From Ichthyenterobacterium magnum (GTDB taxonomy: Bacteria; Bacteroidota; Bacteroidia; Flavobacteriales; Flavobacteriaceae), in NCBI RefSeq assembly GCF_003610635.1, contig NZ_RAQJ01000001.1, positions 496,474 through 560,473 on the forward strand: DNA of 64,000 bases, in the 5' to 3' direction. A program made the translations under genes and the position numbers. The notes under the pieces are model-generated. The model saw only the letters and a program-made list of their open reading frames with translations. It ran no database searches and was not told the origin of the DNA. Positions 16,822 through 24,951 of the stretch are shown here, one piece after another (positions within the stretch are counted from its first letter, which is position 1; each line of letters starts with the position of its first letter).

Positions 16822-18080
16822 AAATACTGCCCAATACCAAAAACAAATCCATTTGTTGCATTTTGGGTAATGCCAACGCCATAGTCAATTCTAAAAATAG
16901 CGTTGAATATTTTTTTATGCATGAACCTTAAGCCTATCCCTGGATATACACGTATATTTTGTGAGTTACTAAAATCTCCTAAGTTTCCTCCTGGATTTCG
17001 CCAAGTTCCCGCATCTATAAAAGAATTTCCTTGTAATATAAACCAATCTCTTTCATAAAGTGTATGCCGATATTCTGTATTTAAAACGATAACACCAGTA
17101 CCTCTATCTATGGTATTACCAACACCTCTTACATTTAGGTTATTATCTACAGAAAATGGCGCAAAAGGTGTATCGTCATTTGTAGAAAACCCTATACGTA
17201 ATCTACTTGCCCAGTTTCCTTTTTTTCCTAAACGCTTAAAATACGAGAAATCATTCCATCCTATTAAAAATTCTGGTAACGTTTTATTTCTTGAAGTTAC
17301 ATACTGAAAATTAAGCATGCTCTTAAACCCCGAAACATATTGGTAGCTGTAATCTAAGTTATTATGTTCATAAATTACTTTATACAACAATTTGTGAACT
17401 TTTAATTCTTGAGGTATTCCAGAATCTATTGCTCCAGATTTGTATGAGTAATTTTCAGTGAAATAATTTACACCAAACTCAAAACGATTTGTGAAATTAA
17501 GCTGATATAGGCCTAAAATTTCAAATGAATTATTATTATACCTATAATTTGCTGTTGTATTATTAAAAAATACAGGTTCTTGCGTGGTTAAATCTTGGTG
17601 GTTTATAGCTAACCCTAATGTTTTAGAAAACAAATAAGGTGCTCTAAAGTTTAATGCATATGAACTATAAATGTCTTTTTGGTAAAACCCTCCAAATGTA
17701 ATGTTTTGCCCAAAGAGATTAAATTCGTATAACCCTAAACGATAAGCAAATTCGTTATCATTAGTTGTATAAAAATTTGCCGATGGAATGATCGTAAAGT
17801 TCTCTTCTATAGTATAAAATACATTATACTCATTTTCTACTTCTGAAGGAAACACTTGAAAGTACACATGAGCAACTGAAGGCAAACGTTTTAACAGTTT
17901 AATATCATCTTTAATTATTGTTGAGTCTAATACTTTGCCTGCTTTTATACTTGCAATTTTTTTTACAAAAGATGTTTTGAGCTTTTTATTACCTTGTACT
18001 TTTAAGTCTGCAACTCTGTATTGTTGAGAAAATCCTTGACTCAAAATTCCTAAAAAAATTAAAACAAGTATAGTTCTCAT
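16818..18080 (-). CDS. Omp85/BamA-like outer membrane protein with short POTRA region
   Basis: A 420-residue exported protein (signal peptide MRTILVLIFLGILSQGFSQ). Residues about 20-100 form a POTRA-like domain (VADLKVQGNKKLKTSFVKK, LLKRLPSVAHVYFQV); the rest is beta-strand-rich and ends in an aromatic residue (GFVFGIGQYF), as for an outer-membrane 16-stranded barrel. NVRGVGN about three quarters in resembles the conserved RG motif of Omp85 loop 6. It is much shorter than BamA (about 800+), so it is probably a TamA/FhaC-like accessory transporter or surface-antigen protein. Its start overlaps the GH113-like gene by 4 bp. Confidence 0.8.
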   Translation of the reverse strand: MRTILVLIFLGILSQGFSQQYRVADLKVQGNKKLKTSFVKKIASIKAGKVLDSTIIKDDIKLLKRLPSVAHVYFQVFPSEVENEYNVFYTIEENFTIIPSANFYTTNDNEFAYRLGLYEFNLFGQNITFGGFYQKDIYSSYALNFRAPYLFSKTLGLAINHQDLTTQEPVFFNNTTANYRYNNNSFEILGLYQLNFTNRFEFGVNYFTENYSYKSGAIDSGIPQELKVHKLLYKVIYEHNNLDYSYQYVSGFKSMLNFQYVTSRNKTLPEFLIGWNDFSYFKRLGKKGNWASRLRIGFSTNDDTPFAPFSVDNNLNVRGVGNTIDRGTGVIVLNTEYRHTLYERDWFILQGNSFIDAGTWRNPGGNLGDFSNSQNIRVYPGIGLRFMHKKIFNAIFRIDYGVGITQNATNGFVFGIGQYF

Positions 18081-19081
18081 TTAAATGCATATTGTTTTTT
18101 AATGATTGCTTCTACTGGCTTGTTTTGAGGCGTAAATTGGTTGTCTTTTTCGCCTCCATTATTTTCATAATCATGAAACCATTTCCAAATAAAGCCTCCA
18201 GCAAACCAATCTTCTTCCCAAAAAGTATTAAAAAGTGCTTGCGTAGTATTATTTTGCCCTTGAAAATTAAGCGACGTTATTGTATGATCACTTTGCCAAG
18301 GTTCTTTCCCTGTATAATCCATACTCCTATAACCAAACTCTGTAAATAATATTGGTTTATTATAGGTGTCTGAAAGCCCTTTAATAATTGGTTTATGTGA
18401 TTGCCATCCTTTTAAACATTCTTCAACAGTTGGTGTTTTACTATTGCTTACAGGAAAATAAGCATCAATACCAATATAGTCTAATTCGCTCCAAAATGGT
18501 GTACGTTTAAATTCATCCCAATTAGCAGCATAAGTTAATTTGCCATTATATATTGTCTTGATTTTTTTAATCAGGTTATGCCAATACTCTGGTCGTTCTT
18601 TCACAAAATTTTCTAACTCTGTTCCTATACAAAATAGCTCCGATTTTGTTTCTTGAGCCAATTCGGCATAGTCTAATATAAATTTAGAATATGAATCTTC
18701 AAGTGTTTTCCAATCGGTTTCAGAAGTCATTTTTATATATCCTGTAAATTCACCTTGCCAAACCCATATTTGAGGTTTAACCATAATTTTAATATCCTTT
18801 TTTTGTAATTCTTCAATATATTGTTTTGCACCAGCTCTTGTTTCACCAAACCATTGTCTATCTGTATTATGAATAATATCTGGGTGCAATAAATTGCGAA
18901 TAAATCCAAAAGGCATTATCGCAGCATAATTAGCATTTACATTAATTACTGGATTTACATGCGTTTCATCAATCTCGACAGGAGAAGCCACAAAACTAAC
19001 GCCATTAATCTTTTGATTTTGTGAAGTACAGGATTGAATAATCAATACAATAAAAACAATTAGGAGCTTATATAATTTCAT
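18077..19081 (-). CDS. Glycoside hydrolase family 113-like lipoprotein
   Basis: A 334-residue lipoprotein (signal LIVFIVLIIQSC with a lipobox cysteine at about residue 18) with a TIM-barrel hydrolase domain. Seen: IMVKPQIWVWQGEF, ELFCIGTELENFV with the likely acid/base glutamate, YAANWDEF, DYIGIDAYFPVS, and PILFTEFGYRSMDYT with the likely nucleophile glutamate. These match the GH113 pattern, known for beta-mannanase activity, but the real substrate is unknown. The gene is coupled to the downstream Omp85 gene and preceded by a barrel-protein gene, so it may act at the cell surface. Confidence 0.8.
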   Translation of the reverse strand: MKLYKLLIVFIVLIIQSCTSQNQKINGVSFVASPVEIDETHVNPVINVNANYAAIMPFGFIRNLLHPDIIHNTDRQWFGETRAGAKQYIEELQKKDIKIMVKPQIWVWQGEFTGYIKMTSETDWKTLEDSYSKFILDYAELAQETKSELFCIGTELENFVKERPEYWHNLIKKIKTIYNGKLTYAANWDEFKRTPFWSELDYIGIDAYFPVSNSKTPTVEECLKGWQSHKPIIKGLSDTYNKPILFTEFGYRSMDYTGKEPWQSDHTITSLNFQGQNNTTQALFNTFWEEDWFAGGFIWKWFHDYENNGGEKDNQFTPQNKPVEAIIKKQYAFK

Positions 19082-19119
19082 AACAATACTGTTTATAAAA
19101 CTCCTAATTTAGTACTTAT

Positions 19120-20046
19120 CTAAAACAAAGCTCTTAAACCTAAGCTAAATGTTTGTCCTAATCCTTGAAAATTATTACCTCTAACAAATTTATCAAAAGA
19201 CGCTTCAACATTTAAAACATCTGTTAATTGATACTTTCCTCCAAAACCTAAAGATGTTGAGTTTTGAGAAAAATCATTTCCTAAATCAATTAAAAAAGCC
19301 TGTTTTGTATTTGCAAATACAGTAGTTTTAGATGAAGGGAAATAACTTAAAAACACACTTAATGGTACAAACAAACTATTATTTGCAAAGCGTTCACCGT
19401 TATTAAAATCTAGACTAGATATATCAATGTTATTTTCATTAACTCTTTTCTTTCCAAAGTTAAACCCTAAATCAGCTTCAGTAAAAACTTGCCATTTATT
19501 GCTTCCAAAAGTTTTATCGTAAAAGAACTTAGTTTCCCAAAACACACTTCTTTTATCTAAATATGGCGCATTAGCTTTATCTTTAAATATTGGTAAATAC
19601 ACAGAACTTGTAAAAGAAAAATTAGGAACACTAGCAAAAGGTTGTACTCTAATTGAAGGTGCTATGGTAGTTAAACCAAATCTTGCATTGGCATTATCTT
19701 CAAACTTAAAAACATCTAAAGCGCCTGCTCCACCAAATGTGTTTGATCTTACCTGAAAAATTAATCCAACATTAATACGAGAATTATTACTAACACCTGT
19801 ATAAACTTCAGTAGTATTTGTAAAAAATGTTTGTCTCGGTATTGTAACAGATTTGCTACGTTCGTTTGTACTTTCGGTTTGCGTATAAATACTATTAAAA
19901 AACTTAATATCCCATTGCCCTTTCTTTAATAGTTTTGAAGGTGTATATTCTTGAATATTACTTTTTGATGTTTCTTCTGTATCGTCTTGTGCAAATCCAG
20001 AAAATGTAATGGTAGTTAATACTAGTAATGCAATTATTTTTTTCAT
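19120..20046 (-). CDS. Predicted outer-membrane beta-barrel protein, unknown function
   Basis: A 308-residue protein with a clear signal peptide (MKKIIALLVLTTITFSGFAQ), a short acidic/serine linker (DDTEETSKSNIQEYTPSKL), then alternating aromatic and small residues typical of outer-membrane beta strands, ending LGLRALF. I do not recognise a named family. It is upstream of the GH113-like and Omp85 genes on the same strand with a 38-bp gap and may be co-transcribed. The 136-bp gap to the next upstream gene, the second DUF547 gene, holds a dispersed repeat. Confidence 0.65.
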   Translation of the reverse strand: MKKIIALLVLTTITFSGFAQDDTEETSKSNIQEYTPSKLLKKGQWDIKFFNSIYTQTESTNERSKSVTIPRQTFFTNTTEVYTGVSNNSRINVGLIFQVRSNTFGGAGALDVFKFEDNANARFGLTTIAPSIRVQPFASVPNFSFTSSVYLPIFKDKANAPYLDKRSVFWETKFFYDKTFGSNKWQVFTEADLGFNFGKKRVNENNIDISSLDFNNGERFANNSLFVPLSVFLSYFPSSKTTVFANTKQAFLIDLGNDFSQNSTSLGFGGKYQLTDVLNVEASFDKFVRGNNFQGLGQTFSLGLRALF

Positions 20047-20058
20047 AGTGCTATTTTT

Positions 20059-20179
20059 ATTCTCCCAAAAGCGGGAATATGATTATTATTTGGTTACTAC
20101 TTTATGAGATTCCCATTTCACTCATTAATTATTAAATAATATATTGTATTCATGAATCTACGATTTCGTGGGAATGACA
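20059..20179. repeat. Intergenic element, left member of inverted pair
   Basis: About 121 bp. It starts with a TCCCAAAAGCGGGA hairpin and ends GGAATGACA. Bases 20120-20179 are a perfect 60-bp inverted copy of 22472-22531, and similarity continues with mismatches to the far hairpin on each side. The two copies flank the second DUF547 gene and the FAD oxidoreductase gene. Confidence 0.9.
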
Positions 20180-20182
20180 AAA

Positions 20183-20890
20183 TCATTGTTTATTTAAAGT
20201 CCAGTTATAAGTAAAGTAGGTAAGTTTATAGTTGTTTGGGATTTTTTCTTTTCTATATCTATTTATGAAATCTATTTCAGAACCGTTTTGAACAAAGTCT
20301 TCTTTATACCATTTTAAAATTTCAGAACCAGCAACACGTTTCTTTTTTACATTTACTTTTAGGAAACTCCCATTTAAAGCTTTTATTGTTTGTGCTTCTA
20401 GTTGTGCTTCTAATGTATCTGGCAAATACGCTTTATTAATTAAAGGAGGACAACCAATAGCTCCACAAACTAATACAAAATGAAAACGTGCATCTTTAAA
20501 TTTTGCGCGTAACAATTTATTTTCAATCGTATTCAATGTTACCTCTTTACCAGCTAAACTATATTTAGTCTTATCAAAAAACCCATCATTATCTAAGGGT
20601 GAGTTTGTTGGATAATTATCTATGATACCTTTAATAACCGAAAGGTTATATGCGTTAATCCAGAAAGCTTGATACGTTTTAGAATCACTTTCAGAAACTT
20701 TAATTCCTTTTGCTAAACTTAATAATTCATTTAAAGCATCTTGTTTGGCATGTATTTTTGAATAGGCCACTTTTCCATTAGATACATTTGTTTCAAAAAA
20801 ACTATCCGCTTTAGAAAAAAAGGTGTTCATATCTTGAGCAAACCCTAATGATGAAACTAAAAAAACTATAATTAATATATATGATTTCAT
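20183..20890 (-). CDS. DUF547 domain secreted protein (second copy)
   Basis: A 235-residue protein with a signal peptide (MKSYILIIVFLVSSLGFAQ) followed directly by a DUF547 domain: FWINAYNLSVIKGIIDNYP, KEVTLNTIENKLLR, RFHFVLVCGAIGCPPLINKAY, KWYKEDFVQNG. Unlike the copy at 15237 it has no lipobox cysteine and no linker. It retains the LVCGAxxCP cysteines. Function is unknown. It lies between the paired inverted repeats and is divergent from the FAD oxidoreductase gene; the 233-bp gap (20891-21123) should hold promoters for both, and I see only AT-rich sequence and a small hairpin there. Confidence 0.88.
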   Translation of the reverse strand: MKSYILIIVFLVSSLGFAQDMNTFFSKADSFFETNVSNGKVAYSKIHAKQDALNELLSLAKGIKVSESDSKTYQAFWINAYNLSVIKGIIDNYPTNSPLDNDGFFDKTKYSLAGKEVTLNTIENKLLRAKFKDARFHFVLVCGAIGCPPLINKAYLPDTLEAQLEAQTIKALNGSFLKVNVKKKRVAGSEILKWYKEDFVQNGSEIDFINRYRKEKIPNNYKLTYFTYNWTLNKQ

Positions 20891-21123
20891 TTTCTAATAA
20901 TTTTATGTTACTGCAAATTTAATGTCCATTCTGTCAACTAAATGTTAGCTAACTTACACTCTTCAAAAAAAAATCTAGCGTCTCATTTCTAGATTAAACC
21001 TTACATTATATATTTAATTTAAACCTGTTCTAAATTGAAAACCTAAACTTAAGTTCTTACCTTTAGTTGCGACATAAGGCTCAACAACAACCAAAAAGTT
21101 TCCCGACTTCTCGGGCATTAAAA

Positions 21124-22470
21124 ATGGAACATATTGTTATTATTGGAAACGGAATTTCTGGTGTCACTACCGCTAGGCATATTAGAAAGCTTTCCAACAA
21201 AAAAATTACTATTGTCTCTGCTGAAACCGATTACTTTTTTTCTCGTACAGCACTCATGTACATTTATATGGGGCACATGAAATTTGAACATACGCAACCC
21301 TATGAAAATTGGTTCTGGAAAAAGAATCGCATTGAACTAAAGAAAGGTTATGTTAAGTCTATTGAAACAAAATCTAAAACATTGCATTTTGCAGAAGGTG
21401 ATTCTTTGCAATACGATAAACTCGTAATTGCCACAGGAAGTAAACCTAATAAATTTGGTTGGCCAGGACAAGATTTAGATGGTGTTATGGGCATGTATCA
21501 CAAACAAGATTTAGAAAACCTTGAAAAACATGCTCCAGATAATAAAACATGCAAACGCGCAGTAATTGTTGGCGGTGGATTAATAGGAATTGAACTAGCC
21601 GAAATGTTACATTCTCGTCATATTCCAGTAACTTTTTTGGTAAGAGAAAGTAGTTTCTGGAATGGTGTTTTACCTGCTGGAGAATCTTCGATGATTAACA
21701 AAGAAATACTAAATAATGGTATTGATTTACGTTTATCAACCAATTTAAAAGAAATTGTATCTGATGAAAACAGAAAAGTAAAATCTGTTATTATTGAAGA
21801 AACGGGAGAAGAAATAGCTTGTAATGTGGTTGGTTTAACAGCTGGTGTATCACCAAATATTAATTTTTTAAAAGATTCTGAAATTGAAATTGGTCGTGGT
21901 GTAAAAGTAAATCGCTTTTTAGAAACCAATATCCCAGATGTATACGCTATTGGTGACTGTGCTGAGCAACACGAACCTATTGGGCAACGCAGACCAATTG
22001 AAGCCGTTTGGTATACAGGACGCATGATGGGAGAAACTGTTGCACAAACCATATGTAATAACCGTATAGAATACAAGCCAGGTCATTGGTTTAACTCTGC
22101 AAAATTTATAGATATTGAATATCAAACTTATGGTTGGGTATTTGGAGAACGTGGACGTCCAGATTATGAAAAACATTTTCATTGGATGCATCCCAATAAC
22201 AACAAATGCATTACCGTGGCTTATCATAAAGACACAAATTTGTTTTTAGGAATAAATACTTTCGGAATTAGAATGCGTCATGAGTTTTTTGATAAAATTC
22301 TAACAGAAAAGCAAACTGTAGCATACGTTTTAGAACATTTAGCTGATGCTAATTTTGATCCTGAGTTTTACAAACTTTATGAAAATGAAATTATAAATCA
22401 ATTCAATAAAGAAAATAACACCAACATTAAATTGAAAAAGAAAAGCTGGAAACGCATTTTCAGCGTATAG
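21124..22470 (+). CDS. NAD(P)/FAD-dependent oxidoreductase (pyridine nucleotide-disulfide type)
   Basis: A 448-residue flavoprotein. I start at the ATG at 21124, where the FAD dinucleotide motif begins at once (HIVIIGNGISGVTTARHIR); an in-frame start at 21067 adds 19 residues read through a CCCGACTTCTCGGG hairpin and is less likely. Seen: KLVIATGSKPN, the second dinucleotide fold AVIVGGGLIGIELAEMLH (about residue 160), and the FAD-contact DVYAIGDCAEQ (about residue 275). The C-terminal 130 residues are of unrecognised type. The neighbouring gene encodes a membrane 4Fe-4S protein, so it may feed electrons to or from a membrane redox chain. Natural substrate unknown. Confidence 0.85.
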   Translation: MEHIVIIGNGISGVTTARHIRKLSNKKITIVSAETDYFFSRTALMYIYMGHMKFEHTQPYENWFWKKNRIELKKGYVKSIETKSKTLHFAEGDSLQYDKLVIATGSKPNKFGWPGQDLDGVMGMYHKQDLENLEKHAPDNKTCKRAVIVGGGLIGIELAEMLHSRHIPVTFLVRESSFWNGVLPAGESSMINKEILNNGIDLRLSTNLKEIVSDENRKVKSVIIEETGEEIACNVVGLTAGVSPNINFLKDSEIEIGRGVKVNRFLETNIPDVYAIGDCAEQHEPIGQRRPIEAVWYTGRMMGETVAQTICNNRIEYKPGHWFNSAKFIDIEYQTYGWVFGERGRPDYEKHFHWMHPNNNKCITVAYHKDTNLFLGINTFGIRMRHEFFDKILTEKQTVAYVLEHLADANFDPEFYKLYENEIINQFNKENNTNIKLKKKSWKRIFSV

Positions 22471-22471
22471 C

Positions 22472-22588
22472 TGTCATTCCCACGAAATCGTAGATTCATG
22501 AATACAATATATTATTTAATAATTAATGAGTAAAATGAGAATCCATATATAGATAACTAAAATCGATTCCTGCTTTCGCAGGAATGCC
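22472..22588. repeat. Intergenic element, right member of inverted pair
   Basis: About 117 bp between the FAD oxidoreductase gene and the ferredoxin gene. It starts TGTCATTCCCACGAAATCG and ends in a CCTGCTTTCGCAGG hairpin. The first 60 bp are an exact reverse complement of 20120-20179. It also supplies a spurious ATG at 22584 in the ferredoxin frame. Confidence 0.9.
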
Positions 22589-22598
22589 AAAACAAAAT

Positions 22599-24179
22599 AT
22601 GAAACATATTCAAAACATAGGACTTGGTTTATTTTTAACTGGTCTTGCCATATTTATCTCACTTATATTTCTTGGAAAATATGAAGTCTCGTCTCAATTA
22701 TTTGACGAAATAGTAACAAACAAAGGCGTAAAAAGTGAGCTTTTTATAAACGATTTAAAAGCAAATGTTGTTGGAAAAAAATTTTCCAACCCATTTACAT
22801 TTTCATCTAAAATTACATCTGCTTTAAAAACAGCAAATGAAACTCATAAACAAAATAACGAATGGAATAAAGTGATTTGGAGCAAACCACATAGTTTTGC
22901 TTACGAAATTGCAAAAAGTGCAGGTTCAGGACCCATAAAAGAAAACAAAGGTTTATTCTGGTGGCTTACTTTCGGACTTGGAATTATTGGTGCCTTACTA
23001 TTTATCATTCCGCAAGTAATTACTTTAGGATCAGCTGGTATAAAGAACAATGGCATATTCCATAATGCAGCTACAAATCGTGGTTGGATTGGTTGGTTTG
23101 CTTTTATCTTTTTGGTAGGGTTTTATATACTACTCTATTTTAGACCAGATTATATTGTTAATTGGGTATATTTGGTTGACCCAATAAGCGAAAGCTTAAG
23201 TGGTAATCCAGCTAGCCAATGGTTTTTATACGGATTTTTATATTGTGTTGTAATGACTGTTATGGCTGTGCGTATGTACATAAAATATCGCCATAACAAA
23301 TATCAAGTATTACGTACTACCTCTGTTTTATTTTTTCAAATAGTATTTGCTTTTTTAATTCCAGAAATATTAGTTCGTTTTGAAAAACCATGGTACGATT
23401 TTAAAAATGCATTCCCATTAGATTATGATTTTTTCTTCAAATGGAATTTAGACGAACTAATTGCTAGTGGTGGTTTTGGGTTATTCATTCTAATTTGGGG
23501 AATTATATTAACACTAGTAATTGTACCAGTTATGGTATACTTCTTTGGGAAACGTTGGTATTGTTCTTGGGTTTGTGGCTGTGGTGGTTTAGCTGAAACT
23601 TTAGGCGATCCATATAGGCAATTATCTGACAAATCTGTTAAAACATGGAAGTTAGAGCGTTGGTTAGTACATGGTGTTTTAGTTTTTGCATTAGTTATGA
23701 CAAGCTTTACTTTATATGCGTATTTTTCTGGAGCTGATGCAGTTTTAGGAATTAAAACACAAACTATTCAAGATATTTATGGTTTTCTAATTGGTTCTAT
23801 TTTCGCTGGTGTAATTGGTACAGGATTCTATCCTATTTTTGGTAATCGTGTTTGGTGTCGTTTTGGTTGCCCATTAGCAGCTTATATGGGAATTGTTCAA
23901 CGTTTTAAATCACGATTTAGAATTACAACCAATGGTGGTCAATGTATCTCTTGCGGTAACTGTTCTACATATTGTGAACAAGGTATTGATGTTAGAGCTT
24001 ATGCTCAAAAAGGTGAAAATATTGTAAGAGCAAGTTGTGTTGGTTGCGGTATTTGTTCGGCTGTTTGCCCAAGAGGTGTATTAAAATTAGAAAATGGCCC
24101 AGAAAAAGGACGTATTAATCCTACAGATATTTTATTAGGAAATGATGTTAATTTGATGGATTTAGTAAATCAGAAGTAA
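22599..24179 (+). CDS. Membrane-bound 4Fe-4S ferredoxin-type protein (NapH/CcoG-like)
   Basis: A 526-residue inner-membrane iron-sulfur protein. I prefer the ATG at 22599 because the ATG at 22584 lies inside the repeat hairpin. Seen: an N-terminal helix, a soluble loop, about six more membrane helices, the cysteine motif YCSWVCGCGGLAETLGDP (about residue 325) and FGCPLAAYMG (about 425), then two C-terminal ferredoxin clusters, CISCGNCSTYCEQG and CVGCGICSAVCPRG. This is the polyferredoxin arrangement of NapH, RdxA and CcoG relatives, which pass electrons across or at the membrane. It follows the flavoprotein gene on the same strand and is probably its partner (inference). Confidence 0.85.
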   Translation: MKHIQNIGLGLFLTGLAIFISLIFLGKYEVSSQLFDEIVTNKGVKSELFINDLKANVVGKKFSNPFTFSSKITSALKTANETHKQNNEWNKVIWSKPHSFAYEIAKSAGSGPIKENKGLFWWLTFGLGIIGALLFIIPQVITLGSAGIKNNGIFHNAATNRGWIGWFAFIFLVGFYILLYFRPDYIVNWVYLVDPISESLSGNPASQWFLYGFLYCVVMTVMAVRMYIKYRHNKYQVLRTTSVLFFQIVFAFLIPEILVRFEKPWYDFKNAFPLDYDFFFKWNLDELIASGGFGLFILIWGIILTLVIVPVMVYFFGKRWYCSWVCGCGGLAETLGDPYRQLSDKSVKTWKLERWLVHGVLVFALVMTSFTLYAYFSGADAVLGIKTQTIQDIYGFLIGSIFAGVIGTGFYPIFGNRVWCRFGCPLAAYMGIVQRFKSRFRITTNGGQCISCGNCSTYCEQGIDVRAYAQKGENIVRASCVGCGICSAVCPRGVLKLENGPEKGRINPTDILLGNDVNLMDLVNQK

Positions 24180-24180
24180 A

Positions 24181-24213
24181 AGTCTTCGATAAGCTCAGAC
24201 CAACAACTGTTTT
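24181..24213. repeat. Short direct repeat, left copy
   Basis: AGTCTTCGATAAGCTCAGAC followed by CAACAACTGTTTTTC. It matches 24424-24456 (about 80% identity by eye) in the same orientation. Its TCGAYAAGCTCRGAC core is the same as that in the dispersed palindromic repeats. The pair brackets the GIY-YIG remnant. Confidence 0.65.
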
Positions 24214-24275
24214 TCATTATTGTACAACAAAAAAATATCACGTTAATTATTAAAAACAAATTAAAGTTGCAATGC

Positions 24276-24425
24276 ACAAATCCGACAGAAGCTATAAAAA
24301 TTGAAAAACAGATACAAGGTTGGTCTCGAAAAAAGAAAAAAACTTTAATTGAAGGAAACTGGAAAGACTTCATTGAATTTTCAAAAAACTATACTGAATA
24401 TGGACATCCAAATAAACGAGAATAG
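24276..24425 (+). pseudogene. GIY-YIG endonuclease remnant (C-terminal fragment)
   Basis: The frame continues open after the ferredoxin stop and from 24276 reads TNPTEAIKIEKQIQGWSRKK, then LIEGNWKDFIEFSKNYTEYG, ending at the TAG at 24423. This is the characteristic C-terminal third of small Bacteroidota GIY-YIG nucleases (EAIKREKQIKGW, then a tryptophan near the end). The catalytic GIY/YIG strands and arginine helix are missing upstream, where the frame gives unrelated sequence. There is no start codon suited to it. It is therefore a decayed fragment bracketed by two short direct repeats, overlapping the 5' end of the next gene. Confidence 0.75.
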
Positions 24426-24951
24426 TCCTCGACAAGCTCGGACCGACAAATCGTTTTTAATTTGTCTTTTAAAAAAACATATAACATTATTCCTTTTTAT
24501 ACTATTTTCATGCTTATCAGCTTTTGGTCAAAAAACCTATCAGAAAACCTACTTTGATAATGGTAATTTAAAATCTGAAGGTTGGGTTGAAAACAATCAA
24601 AAAACTAAATACTGGAAGTTTTACTATAAAAATGGGACTCTAAAAAAAGAAGGTCGTTTCAATAAAGGCAAAGAAACAAAGTATTGGTATTTTTACCGCG
24701 CAGACGGAACCAAAGAAAAAGAAGGACATTTTAATAATGGCGTTAAAAACAAATGGTGGTTATTCTACGATGATATGGAAATGATTATTCACAAATGTCA
24801 GCTTAAAAACAATCAAAAAAACGGCTATTGTTTGATGTATGAAAACAAAAAAATAATCTCTGCAAGGAAATATAAAGCTGGAAAGCAAATTAAAGAATGG
24901 ACAGATTTTAAGTCCTTTAGAAAAGAAAACAATTTAAGAGACCTTCAATGA
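24400..24951 (+). CDS. YwqK/MORN-repeat exported protein
   Basis: Residues about 50-150 contain tandem MORN-like units (YFDNGNLKSEGWVENNQKT, FYKNG-type strands, KEGRFNKGKETKYW, KEGHFNNGVKNKWW), as in the YwqK family, which is labelled an antitoxin in databases but is mostly uncharacterised. A hydrophobic segment LFLFILFSCLSAFGQ at about residues 33-47 looks like a signal peptide, preceded by an unusually long basic leader. That leader is translated from a dispersed repeat (24424-24456), so the original start is uncertain; the ATG at 24400 is the nearest, and 24349 is also possible. The gene ends inside the next one (ATGA). Confidence 0.75.
   Translation: MDIQINENSPRQARTDKSFLICLLKKHITLFLFILFSCLSAFGQKTYQKTYFDNGNLKSEGWVENNQKTKYWKFYYKNGTLKKEGRFNKGKETKYWYFYRADGTKEKEGHFNNGVKNKWWLFYDDMEMIIHKCQLKNNQKNGYCLMYENKKIISARKYKAGKQIKEWTDFKSFRKENNLRDLQ
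24424..24456. repeat. Short direct repeat, right copy
   Basis: AGTCCTCGACAAGCTCGGAC followed by CGACAAATCGTTTTTA. It is the second copy of the 24181 repeat and lies inside the 5' part of the MORN-protein gene, where it encodes SPRQARTDKS. Confidence 0.65.

Noticed and set aside
21618-22227. Antisense frames inside the FAD oxidoreductase gene
   Set aside because: They are mirror frames of a well-supported flavoprotein and show no domain or independent start signals.
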